Source: Hofstenia miamia
Taxonomy: Eukaryota; Xenacoelomorpha; Acoela
Length of the DNA: 64,000 nucleotides
Direction of reading: 5' to 3'
NCBI GenBank assembly: GCA_004352715.1
Contig: SCFE01000088.1
Location: forward strand, 1,445,342 to 1,509,341
The translations under genes were made by a program, and so were the position numbers. Position 1 is the stretch's first letter. Each line of letters begins with the position of its first letter. Of this stretch, positions 36,221 through 47,776 are shown piece by piece. The notes under the pieces were generated by a model, which saw only the letters and a list, made by a program, of their open reading frames with translations, was not told the origin of the DNA and did not search any database.

Positions 36221-36939
36221 ATATGGAGAATTCTATAATTGGATCTGCACTACTTATATACATAGCACTTGTTCGGCATACCAAGTAAAGCAAAGTGACT
36301 ATACTTATTAAAGCAATAACAATGCTTTGCGGTTTTGGGCCTGCAGTCTCACTACACGAGTGCTAGTGCGTTTATCTCCTGTTTATTTCGTACTCCACTT
36401 CCTAATCTCAAATCCGAAACCGTCAGGTTTCAAAATTCCGTTTCAGTTCGGTTTCTTAAAAAACCGCGGTTTCGGTTCTCGGTTCGGTTTACTGTCAAGC
36501 ACTACTAATCCCCAGTAACCTGAAGAGGTAACCTCAAATTAGTTTTTAGTAACATTACTAGTAATTTACTTGTCAGTATATATACTTTTAAATAATAACC
36601 TGCCATCTCTGATGATGAAGCAGAAGCATATGCCTCTTTGAAAATTAATTGTAGTTACTTTATTAATTAATCCTTTTCATGGAAAGCAAAGGGAGCAAAC
36701 TGCCAAAAATTTGTAAATGTGCTAATATTTAATTAATGTTTTTAGTTATTTCAACTAAAATGTTTAAGAAAAAATGATATAAATACATCCAAAGTAAAAT
36801 ACTATATTATTTTAACTGTTAATCATGTAAATATTAATAAAACACTTTTAAAAAAATTCTCTTAAAAAATCCATATATTCATTATATCCACAAAGCTCCT
36901 CTATAATTTGTAAACTCAGAAAAGCGCCTCTTATAAGTA

Positions 36940-36966
36940 TATATATTTATATATATACATATATAC

Positions 36967-36999
<33 letters not shown>

Positions 37000-37038
37000 C
37001 ATATATATATACATATATATACATATATATACATATAT

Positions 37039-37071
<33 letters not shown>

Positions 37072-37093
37072 TATATATACATATATATATATA

Positions 37094-37124
<31 letters not shown>

Positions 37125-37312
37125 ATATATATACATACATATATATATACATATATACATATATACATATACATATATANNNNNNNNNNNNNNNNNNNNN
37201 NNNNNNNNNNNNNNNNNNNNNNNNNNNNNNNNNNNNNNNNNNNNNNNNNNNNNNNNNNNNNNNNNNNNNNNNNNNNNNNNNNATATATATATATATATAA
37301 ATTCAATTGAAT
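36940..37312. repeat. (TA)n / (ATATAC)n microsatellite with gap
   Basis: Alternating TA and ATATAC units (36940-37179), an N run 37180-37282, then TA again. Translation yields Tyr-Ile-Met-Cys strings, which are not genes. Confidence 0.95.
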
Positions 37313-38930
37313 TGAAAGACTTGGATGTACATATTTCTCTGTCTTTATATTTGAGTATTCATATTTCTCATAAATTAACTTTTGTTTATCGGACTTTTTG
37401 TATATTACACGAATGGTACCATTATTGCAAGAGTTATAAATCAAGCCTCAACTATTCAAAACCATGATTTTCTCTATGTTAACTTATGCATTACGAGTTT
37501 GATATGCTTCAGTAAAAGATATGCAAAAGCTTGAGAAATGGTACACCAGGTGGATAAATTCTATTGAAGTTTACATAACTCCTCCTAAAAATCTTTTTAT
37601 ATCTCTTTATGTGTAGAGTTTTTGGGCTTATTATTTTTGACAAATTACTTAATGGAGCGTATGATCTTAAGTAGTTTCTTGCATATCACTATACTCTCAA
37701 AGTCGAACTGAATTAAAATCTTCCGCATCCATAATTTTCCGTTCAAAATCTACAATTAAGGAAAAATAAAAAAGAAACTGCTTTCATAGAGTGATAAAGC
37801 TTGTGAAATATATCCATCTACACAGTGATATATGCAAACCTAATAATGTTACTAATTAAAAGAGATGATTTGGAATAGATTTACTTTCTTTTATAATAGT
37901 TGTACATAGAAGTTGTTATGTCCATGTTGCTTCATTTTATTAGGGAAGAGATTTTTGCTACACTTCTTTTATATTTTTGTTCTTTTAATTTTGCTTTCCT
38001 TATTGGAAATAAGGTCTATTGCCTTTCCAGACACAAATTTTCAAAATTTGGCAGGGTAGTGTCTCTTTAATTTACCTACCGCATGGTAAAGATTTTTAAG
38101 TTCGAGTGAATACTGCGGGAGCAATGGCCAAAAAATAGGTTTTTTGGGGAAAAGTGCGATTACCGCTAAATGCCTTAGAAATTTTAAGAGGTTTCCCGAC
38201 AAATGAAAGGTTTTTGCATTTTCCATTGCAAAAAGCGAGAAATTATATATATATATGTATATGTATATTAGGGATGGAATCCGGACAGTGAATTGAATAT
38301 ACCAGATACCGAATTATTCGGGATAATTTTACTGCCATATACCGGATAATTTAATGGATACCGGATAATATATTGTTCATTTATTACTAGGGCAACCAGA
38401 AATATTACTTTAAAAAAACAAAATTTGACCTTATTTTTATGATAAAATATGACGGAATTTAGTTAAATATGCCCTAAAACATTACCATCCATTTTTTCAA
38501 AATGATTTAAGCAATATTAAACGTTTTGTTATTGCAGAGAACAAAATATAAAACAAATAGAAAAACTTTTAAATAATAATAAGTTAATTTTTAAAGCAAT
38601 TGCTTCACTAAGTTATAATAACAGCATATAAAGTTCCATTTATTATTGTGGTTAAGAATTCTGTAATAGGCCATGAGTTTTTTCAACATAGAGAAACATC
38701 TCTCAATTGCAGCCGATGTTGCATAACATTTTCGTAAATTGACATGCAATTCCGATTAAACTTCCATCCCCTTTCCTTTCATTATAGTAGTGAACCGATA
38801 TTTTCTAATCGTGACTTGATATAGCCGATCATTTCACAGGTATCATTTCCAAGATCAAGGGTCGGAGTATAACATCTGTAGAATTTCAATTCTGTCAAGC
38901 ATTGCACAACTTTGATAATTGAAGCAATCA
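37313..38930. other. Right-arm-specific insert, unassigned
   Basis: This 1.6 kb sits between two TA microsatellites at the point where the left arm has a single one (10836-10855). No gene is recognised. Around 38270-38370 repeated 'accggataat' and 'gataccgg' motifs resemble the palindrome near 26050, suggesting a small MITE. Confidence 0.4.
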
Positions 38931-39060
38931 TATATATATATATATATACATATATATACATATATACATATATATACATATATACATATATACATATATA
39001 TATACATATATATACATATATATATATATATATACATATGTGTGTATATATATATGTGTG
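38930..39060. repeat. (TA)n / (ATATAC)n microsatellite
   Basis: Mixed TA and ATATAC/ATATGTGTG repeat, matching the right edge of the left-arm microsatellite at 10836-10855. Confidence 0.95.
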
Positions 39061-39519
39061 ATCATGTTAACCCTATTTCTACTAGAGTTACTTTTAAGTA
39101 ACAAATTGCTTTTTCCATATTGTTGAACAATTCTAACAAAGCCTGCCAACAATATTGAAAGCATTTTACATTGACACATCTATTGAGTTGGGCTTGCCCA
39201 TGCATTGATGCAGATTTGTGCAAAAACATATTCTTGTGCCTCAATTGCATGCAAATGCAATTTTCTGTTCAATCAGAAATCCAATTTTTGAAAAGATATT
39301 CAAATTAAATGTTTTGGTGATATTTCGTCTGATTGAGATAGATATGGTAACATTAAAAGAGTTCTCAAGAGATAATAATTAATTTGCATGATCTGAATAA
39401 CCTTAAAAATTCATACTTATTTTACCTTCATAGTAGTAATTTAATGAAACAAACATTTTTTAATTTTTGGTATTTTCGCATTTTCTCAAAAATATCAGTC
39501 ATTTTACTCGTCAATTTTG

Positions 39520-40832
39520 TGTAGAATCTTGCCAACCTTCCAACTAATAAAGCTTAACTTAATTTAGGAGCTGCTGTGACATTTTTCCCTCCTTGACTAG
39601 TACGGTAGGTGACAGATTCCAACTTTCCATCTCTCTTATTTCGTTCTAACTTTGATTTGCGATTTAATTACATTAAATATCTGATCAACTAGTATTGGTA
39701 AGAAAACTAACAACTGTACTTTAGATACAAGACAAGAGATAGATGGTACAATGTACAGGGTAAACTACCCGACCTGAAGCAAAGCACAAAGAGGAATCAA
39801 AGAATTACAATATAACAATTAATTCCAGCTGACACTTAAACATCAAGAGAAACACCAACCGCAACGCCAGTGACTCAGTGCATGAAACAATGTGCGAGAA
39901 TACGATAGTGACAGTGTGTGATAACTTATTAATTTAGTGCATTGATTGTTCTTGTTATCAACGAAGTTGTAATATAAGTGGGATGCATTAGCTTGTTATG
40001 CGTCCTTACATGTAATATCCTTACATATAAATAAATACATGTTAACCTATAAAGTACATGTGAACAACCAATGCGGTCATAACAAAAAGGGAAAGTCTTT
40101 GGTACTTTGGTCTGCTTGTAATTACACAATGAAATCAATACAAGATAAATACAAACTAGTTTTGTAATTTCCTATGAGGGCTAAATGAAAGAACATAGTG
40201 TAATAATACGAACAATGCAAAATAGGAAAGCTAATACGAATAAAAACCCCTATCCTTACACCTAACTTAAGAGTACATCGGGTAAGCACCGGCTACCAGC
40301 CGCATGCAGCTGTTTGAATGGTGAACAAATTAATATTGGTGCAAAGCCATTACAAAGCTCCCGTTAAATGAAGTCATGGACCACCATCTCGAATACCCTA
40401 GTGCTCGAATGTTTAGCTTTTCATGCCAATTAATAAAATAACCTGACAAAGAAAAGCAAAGTAAATCCAATGAATTAACGTCATCACCAAAATAATAAAT
40501 TGCACTACTTTTATACTTGCAATAATATAAACATTCAAATATTTGGCTAGTACCTGTTAATCTAAGTTGTTGACAATTTCCAATTCTCTGATTATCCTTC
40601 GTCTGCCGACTACGCACGTCAGCATTAATTAGCATTTGCGACTTCAGCCTTTCACCGTTTGTCAAATATATTGCCAAATTAATTAATATGGAAAAATACT
40701 GCATTATAATTTTATAAACAATTAACTAATCATAATCATGTGTTGTACAATTAATATTTAGTTCAAAGTTCAGTCTTAGTTCTTTCCTCTATTTTTCTTA
40801 ACTTGACCACAACATGATTGGATTTTGTTACA
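39520..40832 (-). mobile_element. Solo LTR, gypsy family A
   Basis: On the minus strand it starts TGTAACAAAATCC and ends GATTCTACA (1313 bp, TG...CA ends). It is flanked by TTTG (39516-39519) and ATTG (40833-40836), a 4-bp target duplication with one change. The left arm at about 10375-10390 (aatattgacgag) has the empty site. Sequence matches 617-1374 and, more distantly, the LTRs of element A. No internal region: recombination between two LTRs removed it. Confidence 0.85.
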
Positions 40833-41589
40833 ATTGACCAATGTGGCTGAAATTTAGAGTGCGTATTTTTTCTACCCTAGTTACCCAAAACCACGCGAGG
40901 CAAATTGAAATTCGAAAAACGTTTTTAACTACCCATATTAATAAAATACTAGAATTGTTCAAATTCACAATAAAATTCTAAAATAATAGAAAATGTTTCA
41001 CATTGAATAATAAAACATAGACTTTATTTATTAATTAATAATAAAACAACATCATTAGAATGAAATGGTTTTCATTAAGTTTAAGAGGTTTAATTTTTGT
41101 TCTTCAATAAGATCTGTTAGATACTAGAGCATTTCTTCGCCTTTGCACTTTTTCATTACGCTTTGCTTAATTTCACAAATTTGGCTTCATCTTGTCATCG
41201 TCCAAACATTCTCAACGACATTTTTTTGTGGTCACATTTAGACTATATGGCTAAAATTGATTAATGTAATTGTGTAGCAAATGAATAGAAACTATATTGT
41301 ATAAGTTATTTTTCTCTAAAGATGTTGAAAGTTCGCATTCTTATTAATAACTCATAGGATCTTACTTCCTTTAGTTACATTGCATAAATATGATTAATCT
41401 GCTTACTGATTGTTATGAATTTGAAAATATAGAACATAATATTACGATTAGATTTCTTTTATGTAAGAAAAAATAGTAAATTTTGGGACCCTGGGTTTAT
41501 CTCTCACACATTATGTTGCCTTGCGTAGACAAAAAGGTAAAATATCTACGCAACTCACAATGCCAAGCAAAACATTTTCATTTAGGGAT

Positions 41590-41932
41590 ATAACACTTGG
41601 CTGCCGCAGTGTAATAAATTAGTTATTTCCATAGTGCCAACGGTATTTTAAGTATTTTTTCTTTGCTTAATGATAATTTTTCAGTAATATATGATAGGTT
41701 AAGTTGGGTTATTTGTATACTGTTTTACACTGTGCCTGCGGGCAGGTCACGCGACACTGTATTTACATAATATACCATGTGTGCCGTGTGACCTGCCGGC
41801 GGGCATTCAATAATTCTTTAGAAATATTTTGCTTCAAAATATTTTAGCCTGTGACCTTCTGGCTTGTCACATGGTACATAAATAGAAATAGGTGTGCCAA
41901 GCCGGCGGGTCACATGGCAGCCAATGTGTTAA
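41590..41932. mobile_element. piggyBac-type MITE (TTAA target)
   Basis: About 335 bp. The left end TAACACTTGGCTGCC and the right end GGCAGCCAATGTGTTAA are inverted. The right flank is TTAA and the left flank ATAA (one change). The left arm has the single empty site 'gatattaaagaac' (about 9520). Inside, four GTGACC..GGC-type blocks (tgcctgcgggcaggtcac, gtgacctgccggcgggca, etc.) form nested palindromes. Absent from the left arm, so it inserted after the duplication. Confidence 0.75.
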
Positions 41933-42196
41933 AGAACACGAACATTCTTACACAAGATTAATTTCCTTAAAAATTTAAAAGAAAATCCTTTATACTTGAA
42001 TTTATATTTTATTTAAATGTTAGGCACTGGCAATATGTATAATTTTTGTGATATTGAACATCAAGGTAACCAAATACATTGAATTTTACATATAATATTC
42101 TAAGTACTGAAGCGGCATTACATATAAATTTTAGTCCAACTTAATAATAGTAATTTGATGTATTCAGTGAAGTTAAAAGGATAATTTCTAACTTAG

Positions 42197-42485
42197 TACT
42201 TCAAAGCGCTGTTTTACAAAAGAGCAACTTTGTGATATGGAGGACAATTGCAGCACAGACTTAGTAATTGATGACACAGATGAAAATATTCGTTGCATTT
42301 CACACAACTGTGCTGCATGTAGCGGAACAAACAAATGCATTCCATTAGATAAACTTTGTGATGATGATATTTTTTGCGAAACGTGGAAGGCTGATGATGA
42401 AAGTTTCACAACTGGCTGTGCAAGGTATCCCTTCGACTGCAATGTAAATACTGGACTAATGCATGAAGCACACGCATATTATGAG
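42197..42485 (+). CDS. LDLRa exon, inverted duplicate of exon 3
   Basis: Same 289-nt length, the same acceptor (TTTCTAACTTAG) and the same donor (GAG|GTAGTT) as 8983-9271. All cysteines are kept. Thirteen differences from the left copy: three synonymous and ten amino-acid-changing, five of them in one 12-nt block (GRNP versus TWKA after CE). The exons that precede it in the left gene (12478-13897) lie outside the duplicated block, so no partner exons are visible upstream on this strand. It may be an orphan exon, part of another gene, or a pseudo-exon; the intact frame and splice sites keep the first options open. Confidence 0.55.
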
Positions 42486-42486
42486 G

Positions 42487-42498
<12 letters not shown>

Positions 42499-42549
<51 letters not shown>
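42499..42549. repeat. (TA)n microsatellite
   Basis: Uninterrupted TA run after the duplicated LDLRa exon; counterpart of the left-arm gap at 8662-8972. Confidence 0.95.
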
Positions 42550-42552
<3 letters not shown>

Positions 42553-42559
42553 TTAAATT

Positions 42560-45110
42560 AAATAGATTTGAAGCTAATCGGTCGGTTGTTAAACGATGTT
42601 AAACAACTCAGCGAACTCAACTTGTTTCAACGTTTGTAAGTCATGCCATCAGGATATCAAGTGCAATGCAATTATTTTCATGTGCATATTTTGCAAATCA
42701 AATTACCATTTAAAGGAATTTGCTGGCTTTTTTAGAACTGCAGTGGACGCATTTGTACGTTATTCTGACAATCTCATTACAGTATGTAATGACTGCTCTT
42801 TGAAGGCTACGAATGAAGAAATTGTTTCCAGCCTTAAATATTGGAATACCTAAAGTTTCAAAATTAGAAATTCGTATAAAATCTTTGTATCGTGAGGTTG
42901 AAGAACATAAGAAATTGAAAATTGAAAATCTTCAATGCTAAAGGCAGTAAGTGACACGTCATTTTGTTTAAACTTACGCATTAATTCAAGGAATTATGAA
43001 GATAGATTGAAGTGTGAAATGGAATTAGTAAATGACATGTTAAAATTTTTAAATATAAAAAAAAGATCAACCGGGTAGTGTTTTTAGAATTGGAAAATGC
43101 AGCAAAAACAGCAATAGACCTAGAACTCATAGTGTAGAAAAGTTTTTATCTCATCTGATCTATCACAGGAAGATCGTTTGAGAAAAAAATTTTGAAGAGA
43201 CGTTAAGAAATGATGAAAAACAGGAATTGATAAGTCTGAATTAAAGATTAGAAATCTTAAACTCTACAGAAATGACAGCTTCGTTATTGTAGATTGACTA
43301 CATAAATCAAAATTTCCACTGATACCCGCTGTGATCTTTAGCACTGTGCAATCACTAAAGCATAAAATGGAGGAAGATTTTTCAGTTGTTTCTGAAAATC
43401 CAGTGAAGTTAGTGCTACTTGCTAAAACACATCTATCAAATCTAATTTCAGATTCAAGTGTTCAGTTGCACAATTATAATATAGAGCGTTTAGGTAGAAT
43501 TGTTTCATATGAAGGAGGAGTAATGATTCAGATTCTTTGTGGCATTCCGTATTTGCGTTTTATACCTTCTTTGGTAAAAAGTGATGAATTTTTAGGAAAT
43601 GAACTTTTATGGATTAACTTATCTCCCTCTTGCTCACCTCGTGGTATTCATGGATACATCATTGGAGGATCTATCATCCGCATTGGAGTAATACCGAAGA
43701 CAAAAAATTGACTAACTACTGGAGGCTCTTTTAGACAAATGTCGCCAAGTGACCTTGCTAATGAAATTAATTTAAAGCTAACAGAATCTGTTTATCATTT
43801 CCAACAAATTTCTCCACCAATAAGAAGTGATCACAATTGTGAAATAATATGTGATGAAATGATAATTTTCCATATGTTAAAGAATTACCTATTCGACAAG
43901 CGTCTGGTCCAGATCATAATTCTAATGTATTGCCCAATTGGATTCTGCAAAGTTTTAGTTATGAACTAGCAAAGCCAATTTGTATTTTGATAGAATCTTC
44001 TTTGTGTGATTCTTCAGCAGAACTTTTTGTTACTGCAGATGTTATTCCCCTTGAAAATGTACGGATATACGTCCAATATCTTTAACTCACTCAGTATCTA
44101 AATTAATTGAACAAATAATTATTGACAATGAACTAAAGACTAAAATTTTTTTGCATTTCTAAGGTTCATGCTTTAATTGAAGTTGTACACCATTGGCTGT
44201 CTCTGCTCGAAACAAATACCTCTTACCTACGAATATTCTTTTTAGACTTTATAAAAGTGTTTGACTTTGTTAGTCATCCGATAATTATATCTCTACTGCA
44301 TGAAATCGATGTTACTCCTTCGATTGTTCAGTCGATGTCATCATTTTTTATATAATCGCAGACAACGAGTGGCTCTAACTGACGGTACAGTATCGGATTG
44401 AAAAAGGGTGCATGCAGGTATTCTACAAGGTACAAAAATGGATAATGTTATGCAATAAACAGTGTATCACTGTAAAACTAAAGAATTAGCAAATTCTCTT
44501 CTTCATAGTTTTAAATATCCTCCAAAAATATTGCTACCAAGCTGCCCAGTCAAGCGAACTAAATGTGCAAAACTGTTAGGAATAGAAATACAAGACAACC
44601 TAAAATGGGACAGCCATATAGATTACATAACAAAAAAAGCTGCAAAAAACCTAAACTATCTTCGTCAATTAAAGGGAAGCAATGTTCCAAATAAAGATAT
44701 ACTATCACAATATATAAAGCCTTTATAAGGTCATCAATTGAATATGCTGCCCCATTATGGTACAACAGCATTACACAAGAACGAAGAAAGTAATTAGATG
44801 CAATTAAAAAAGAGCTCTAAAAATAGTGTTTAAAGGTTATTATTATGCTGAAGCAATGATAGCTGTAAATATTGTTTCATTATATGATCGATGGCAAATG
44901 TTATGTAATAGATTATGGCAACACATGCAAAAACCAACACACCGTTTGATTAAGTTGATCTCAGAACAACCGTCATTCACAAAATATGAGCTAAGAAATA
45001 AACGTGAATGGGATTTAGTTTATAAAAGTAATAGACTAAAGGACAGTTTCATATTCTCTGAAATCATCAAAAGATATGAAAAATATTATACAAATAAAAT
45101 TGAATAAGAA
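42560..45110 (+). pseudogene. LINE-2, right copy (ORF1 zinc finger, endonuclease, RT)
   Basis: Order of parts on the plus strand: ORF1 fragment 42596-42853 with a PHD-like cysteine/histidine pattern (CKSCHQDIKC, CIFCKSNYH, VCNDC), then Lys/Glu-rich coiled-coil sequence with stops. The APE endonuclease piece is 43331-43711 ('LVLLAKTHLSNLISDSSVQ', 'NIERLGRIVSYEGGV'). RT pieces follow: 'RQASGPDHNSNVLPNWILQ' (about 43895-43950), 'FLDFIKVFDFVSH' (about 44240), 'HAGILQGTKM', 'KLLGIEIQDNLKW' (about 44575) and 'IRSSIEYAAPLWYNS' (about 44730). CR1/L2-like arrangement. Nonsense codons and frameshifts throughout mean it is dead, but it is more complete than the left copy. Confidence 0.8.
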
Positions 45111-45255
45111 GAGAAGAGAAAGGATAATCTTTATATCTAATACGTAGTTAGCCTGATGATCCTCTTTTAAAATTGCTGTAATGTCCATTTGAATTTATTT
45201 AGTTAAATTTGTAAATTATTATTCAATCCAAGGATTGTATGTGCAAAATAAATTT

Positions 45256-45258
<3 letters not shown>

Positions 45259-45288
<30 letters not shown>

Positions 45289-45404
45289 NNNNNNNNNNNN
45301 NNNNNNNNNNNNNNNNNNNNNNNNNNNNNNNNNNNNNNNNNNNNNNNNNNNNNNNNNNNNNNNNNNNNNNNNNNNNNNNNNNNNNNNNNNNNNNNNNNNN
45401 NNNN

Positions 45405-45437
<33 letters not shown>
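45259..45437. repeat. (TA)n microsatellite with gap
   Basis: TA runs on both sides of an N run (45289-45404). Confidence 0.95.
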
Positions 45438-45440
<3 letters not shown>

Positions 45441-45515
45441 TGTAATTTATGGGCTGTTTGCGTAATGACATAGTCTGAATTGGGCATATAACAATGCAAA
45501 CAGCAAAGCAATTAG

Positions 45516-47219
45516 TGTAGCATCCACTACCAAGGGTTAACAGAGTTAATTATTCTTTTATATCATTGTTTCCTGTTGTATGCAGGTATGGATGTACTAA
45601 TATTAATTCTCTGCTCCAACATGAGATACATTATCATTAACTTGCATTAACTTTGAGTAACTCTGTACTATTTAGGTATGCCATTGCCGCAGCTCCTTTC
45701 CGTGATTCCACAATGGACTCTGGCCGACTCTGATCTCTGAACTAATCCACATCCATGTGCCTTCGTTGTTGGTCTGGTAATTCCAAGCCTCAGGTCAATG
45801 AAGTAACTTATGTGTTCCCTATCCTAACTCAGTGCAACCCTCAAGGCTGAATGCAACTGACTTAAACTCAATTTGTAATGTGTAATTTGTACTTTGCAAC
45901 CTGGTAATGTCACTAGCTGGTTAATAAATATCACTTTAGCCATTATTGAAAAACTATTGGCTTTAATTAATATAGATAATAAAATAGATAACTACTTGCA
46001 GCTTCCTAACGTACATTTATATAACAATACATGCTTGGTCTATTTATTGGCCAATTGATAGGTCACCTATGTAGTCAAGATAATATAATATACCTTCCTT
46101 TTGCTAAGATTGTCTGTAAGAATCTTGTAAACAGACCCGTGATTGATTCCGGTCTCAGTGGCAATTTCATCGCAAGTTATCCGCCTGTCCTGCTCCAAGA
46201 GTTCTTGGACTCGTTCTTCATGTTCTTGGTCAGTAACAGAAACTGGTCAACCACTGCGCTTTGTCTTCGATGCTCATGTCACCATCTCGAAACCTCTGAA
46301 ACCATTGTGTAACAGTCGAACGATCGACAGCCTCCTCCTTGCAAGTTTCTACCAATGCAGCATGAATTTCCAATTGTTGTTTATTTCGCATAAACTCGAT
46401 CTTCACATAGGCGTGTTGCTCCTGATGAGAGAACATTTTCGATTGATTATGATCTGCAAACAGAGAATAGAATGGATAGAACATTAAGCAAATATTAAGT
46501 ATACAGAGATAGAAGTTGTTCCAAGAGACAAATACTTACATGCTATGACATGATGGTACATGGAAACCTTATAAATCCTTGTACATGAAAAAATGTGCAA
46601 GACTTATTGACTAACCCTTGTAGATATAACATATGATCAGCTAACTAGCCTTATCTCTGAAGTCTATTATTTAATTCATGTAAATAAATGAATCAATAGT
46701 CAGCTAAATGGAGAAAAACTGCTATTTCTATCCCTAACATAAATGCAGGTTAATGGCTTGGATCAAGGACCCTCGAATCACTCCCAATGTGTGCACAAGC
46801 TACTACTAATGCATCTACCATTTAGCTTGACAGTGATTAGTATTAAGCAAACCAAGTTAAATCTAAGAATAAGATTTCTGAAGAATTTACTTCAACAGTT
46901 TTCCAAATTGATTTCCACTCTATTTATAGTTTCAATTTCAAAAAGTACCTGTAATTTGAAATTTGAATTTATTGTCTGCCAAAAACTGCTAAAAATAGTG
47001 GAAGTGTTATCACCCCCTTTGTTTTGCCAAATTATTTGTCAACAAGTACTAATTGGCAATATTGTTCCTTATTTGCATTTTACAAACATAATGATGATAA
47101 TTAAATTTAAATTGTTTTTAATTCACAATCAATAAATAATAATTCAATGTTAATTCTGTTAACTGACTAATCATCTGATCTTCTCTTCTTAGCAGCATGA
47201 TGCTTTGGATTATGCTACA
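45516..47219 (-). mobile_element. LTR of gypsy family B, reverse, with a mariner insertion
   Basis: Minus-strand start TGTAGCATAATCC (ending 47219) and end GGATGCTACA (45516), the same termini as the plus-strand LTR at 47777-48930, and homologous throughout (for example the 'aagccatt..cc..gatccaagg' region and the 'cacatccatgtgccttcg' region). It is 1704 bp instead of 1154 because about 545 bp of mariner sequence (46072-46620) is inserted. No primer binding site or polypurine tract adjoins it. Confidence 0.8.
46072..46620 (-). pseudogene. Mariner-family transposase DNA-binding region (fragment)
   Basis: A minus-strand frame reads 'QQLEIHAALVETCKEEAVDR', then STVTQWFQRFRDGDMSIEDKAQ, the first HTH and linker of mariner-type transposases. 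After a frameshift, 'DRRITCDEIATETGINHGSV' then YKILTDNLS is the second HTH. A GTAAGT...TTTGCAG intron-like interval (about 46455-46540) precedes it. TAGTCAA occurs inverted at both edges (46073 and about 46612). No catalytic DDD region remains. It sits inside LTR-B and is absent from the other LTR-B copy. Confidence 0.7.
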
Positions 47220-47776
47220 CATGGATACAGGAGCCAGTGACAATCAATCTTTGAACTCCACATCAATATATGCTTCCCACAGTCAATTAGGGTGGGCACT
47301 AAGTGGAAATTGGTTCAACAGCTACCTTTGCAGATTCCTCTAAATTGAAAAATTCTATGTGAACTATCACAAATTAGCTCAGACACAGCAAAACAAAGCA
47401 GTGAACAATTAGCAAACTATCAAAGAAAACTCCAAAAATTGTTGACAATGGAAGGTGAAGTACTACACGCATACTTAATCACACCAATCACATCAACTAC
47501 ATACAAGCAAACAACCTCTCATATGAAACTCAGCTTGCAACTTCTAACCTCCCTCCATTGGTGAAAGTAAAATCTTCCACTCAACTCTACCCACATTCAT
47601 TGATGTATTAACTCAGCACAATCTACAACAATACTGCCTTATCACAGATGAAAAGATCACATACTACTTCATGTCCAAGTATGAAATACTTGATCCTGTC
47701 ACATCCTGCCCAGATATATCCAACATCAACTGTCACTTTACCTTAAGTCAAGGTCAATATCCATTAATCCTGATAT
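47220..47776 (+). pseudogene. Retroelement-like coding remnant between inverted LTRs
   Basis: Frameshifted open stretches on the plus strand: 'MDTGASDNQSL' and 'SQLGWALSG' (about 47222-47320), later 'SSEQLANYQRKLQKL', and a cysteine-containing stretch 'CPDISNINCHFTLSQGQYPL' near 47705-47770. DTGA and LGW.lSG occur in BEL/Pao-type protease regions, but the order and spacing here are not convincing. I cannot assign the piece to element A or B. Confidence 0.3.

Larger units (their letters stand above)
36395..45482 (-). repeat. Right arm of the large inverted duplication
   Basis: Reverse-complement partner of 4405-11340. It is longer because of private insertions: a TA/ATATAC microsatellite plus about 1.6 kb (36940-38930), a solo LTR (39520-40832) and a TTAA-type MITE (41590-41932). 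It also keeps the LINE RT C-terminus that the left arm lost. The inner edge is inside the hAT-like MITE sequence (ctaatctcaaatccgaaac at about 36400). Confidence 0.9.

Noticed and set aside
36882-37179. Tyr-Ile-Met-Cys-rich open frames
   Set aside because: They are translations of (TA)n/(ATATAC)n microsatellite in all frames; no coding signal. The same holds for 12016-12149, 38855-39101 and 45203-45511.
42188-42442. Open frames antisense to the LDLRa exon (also 9026-9280)
   Set aside because: Shadows: the sense frame has splice sites, phase match and conserved cysteines.
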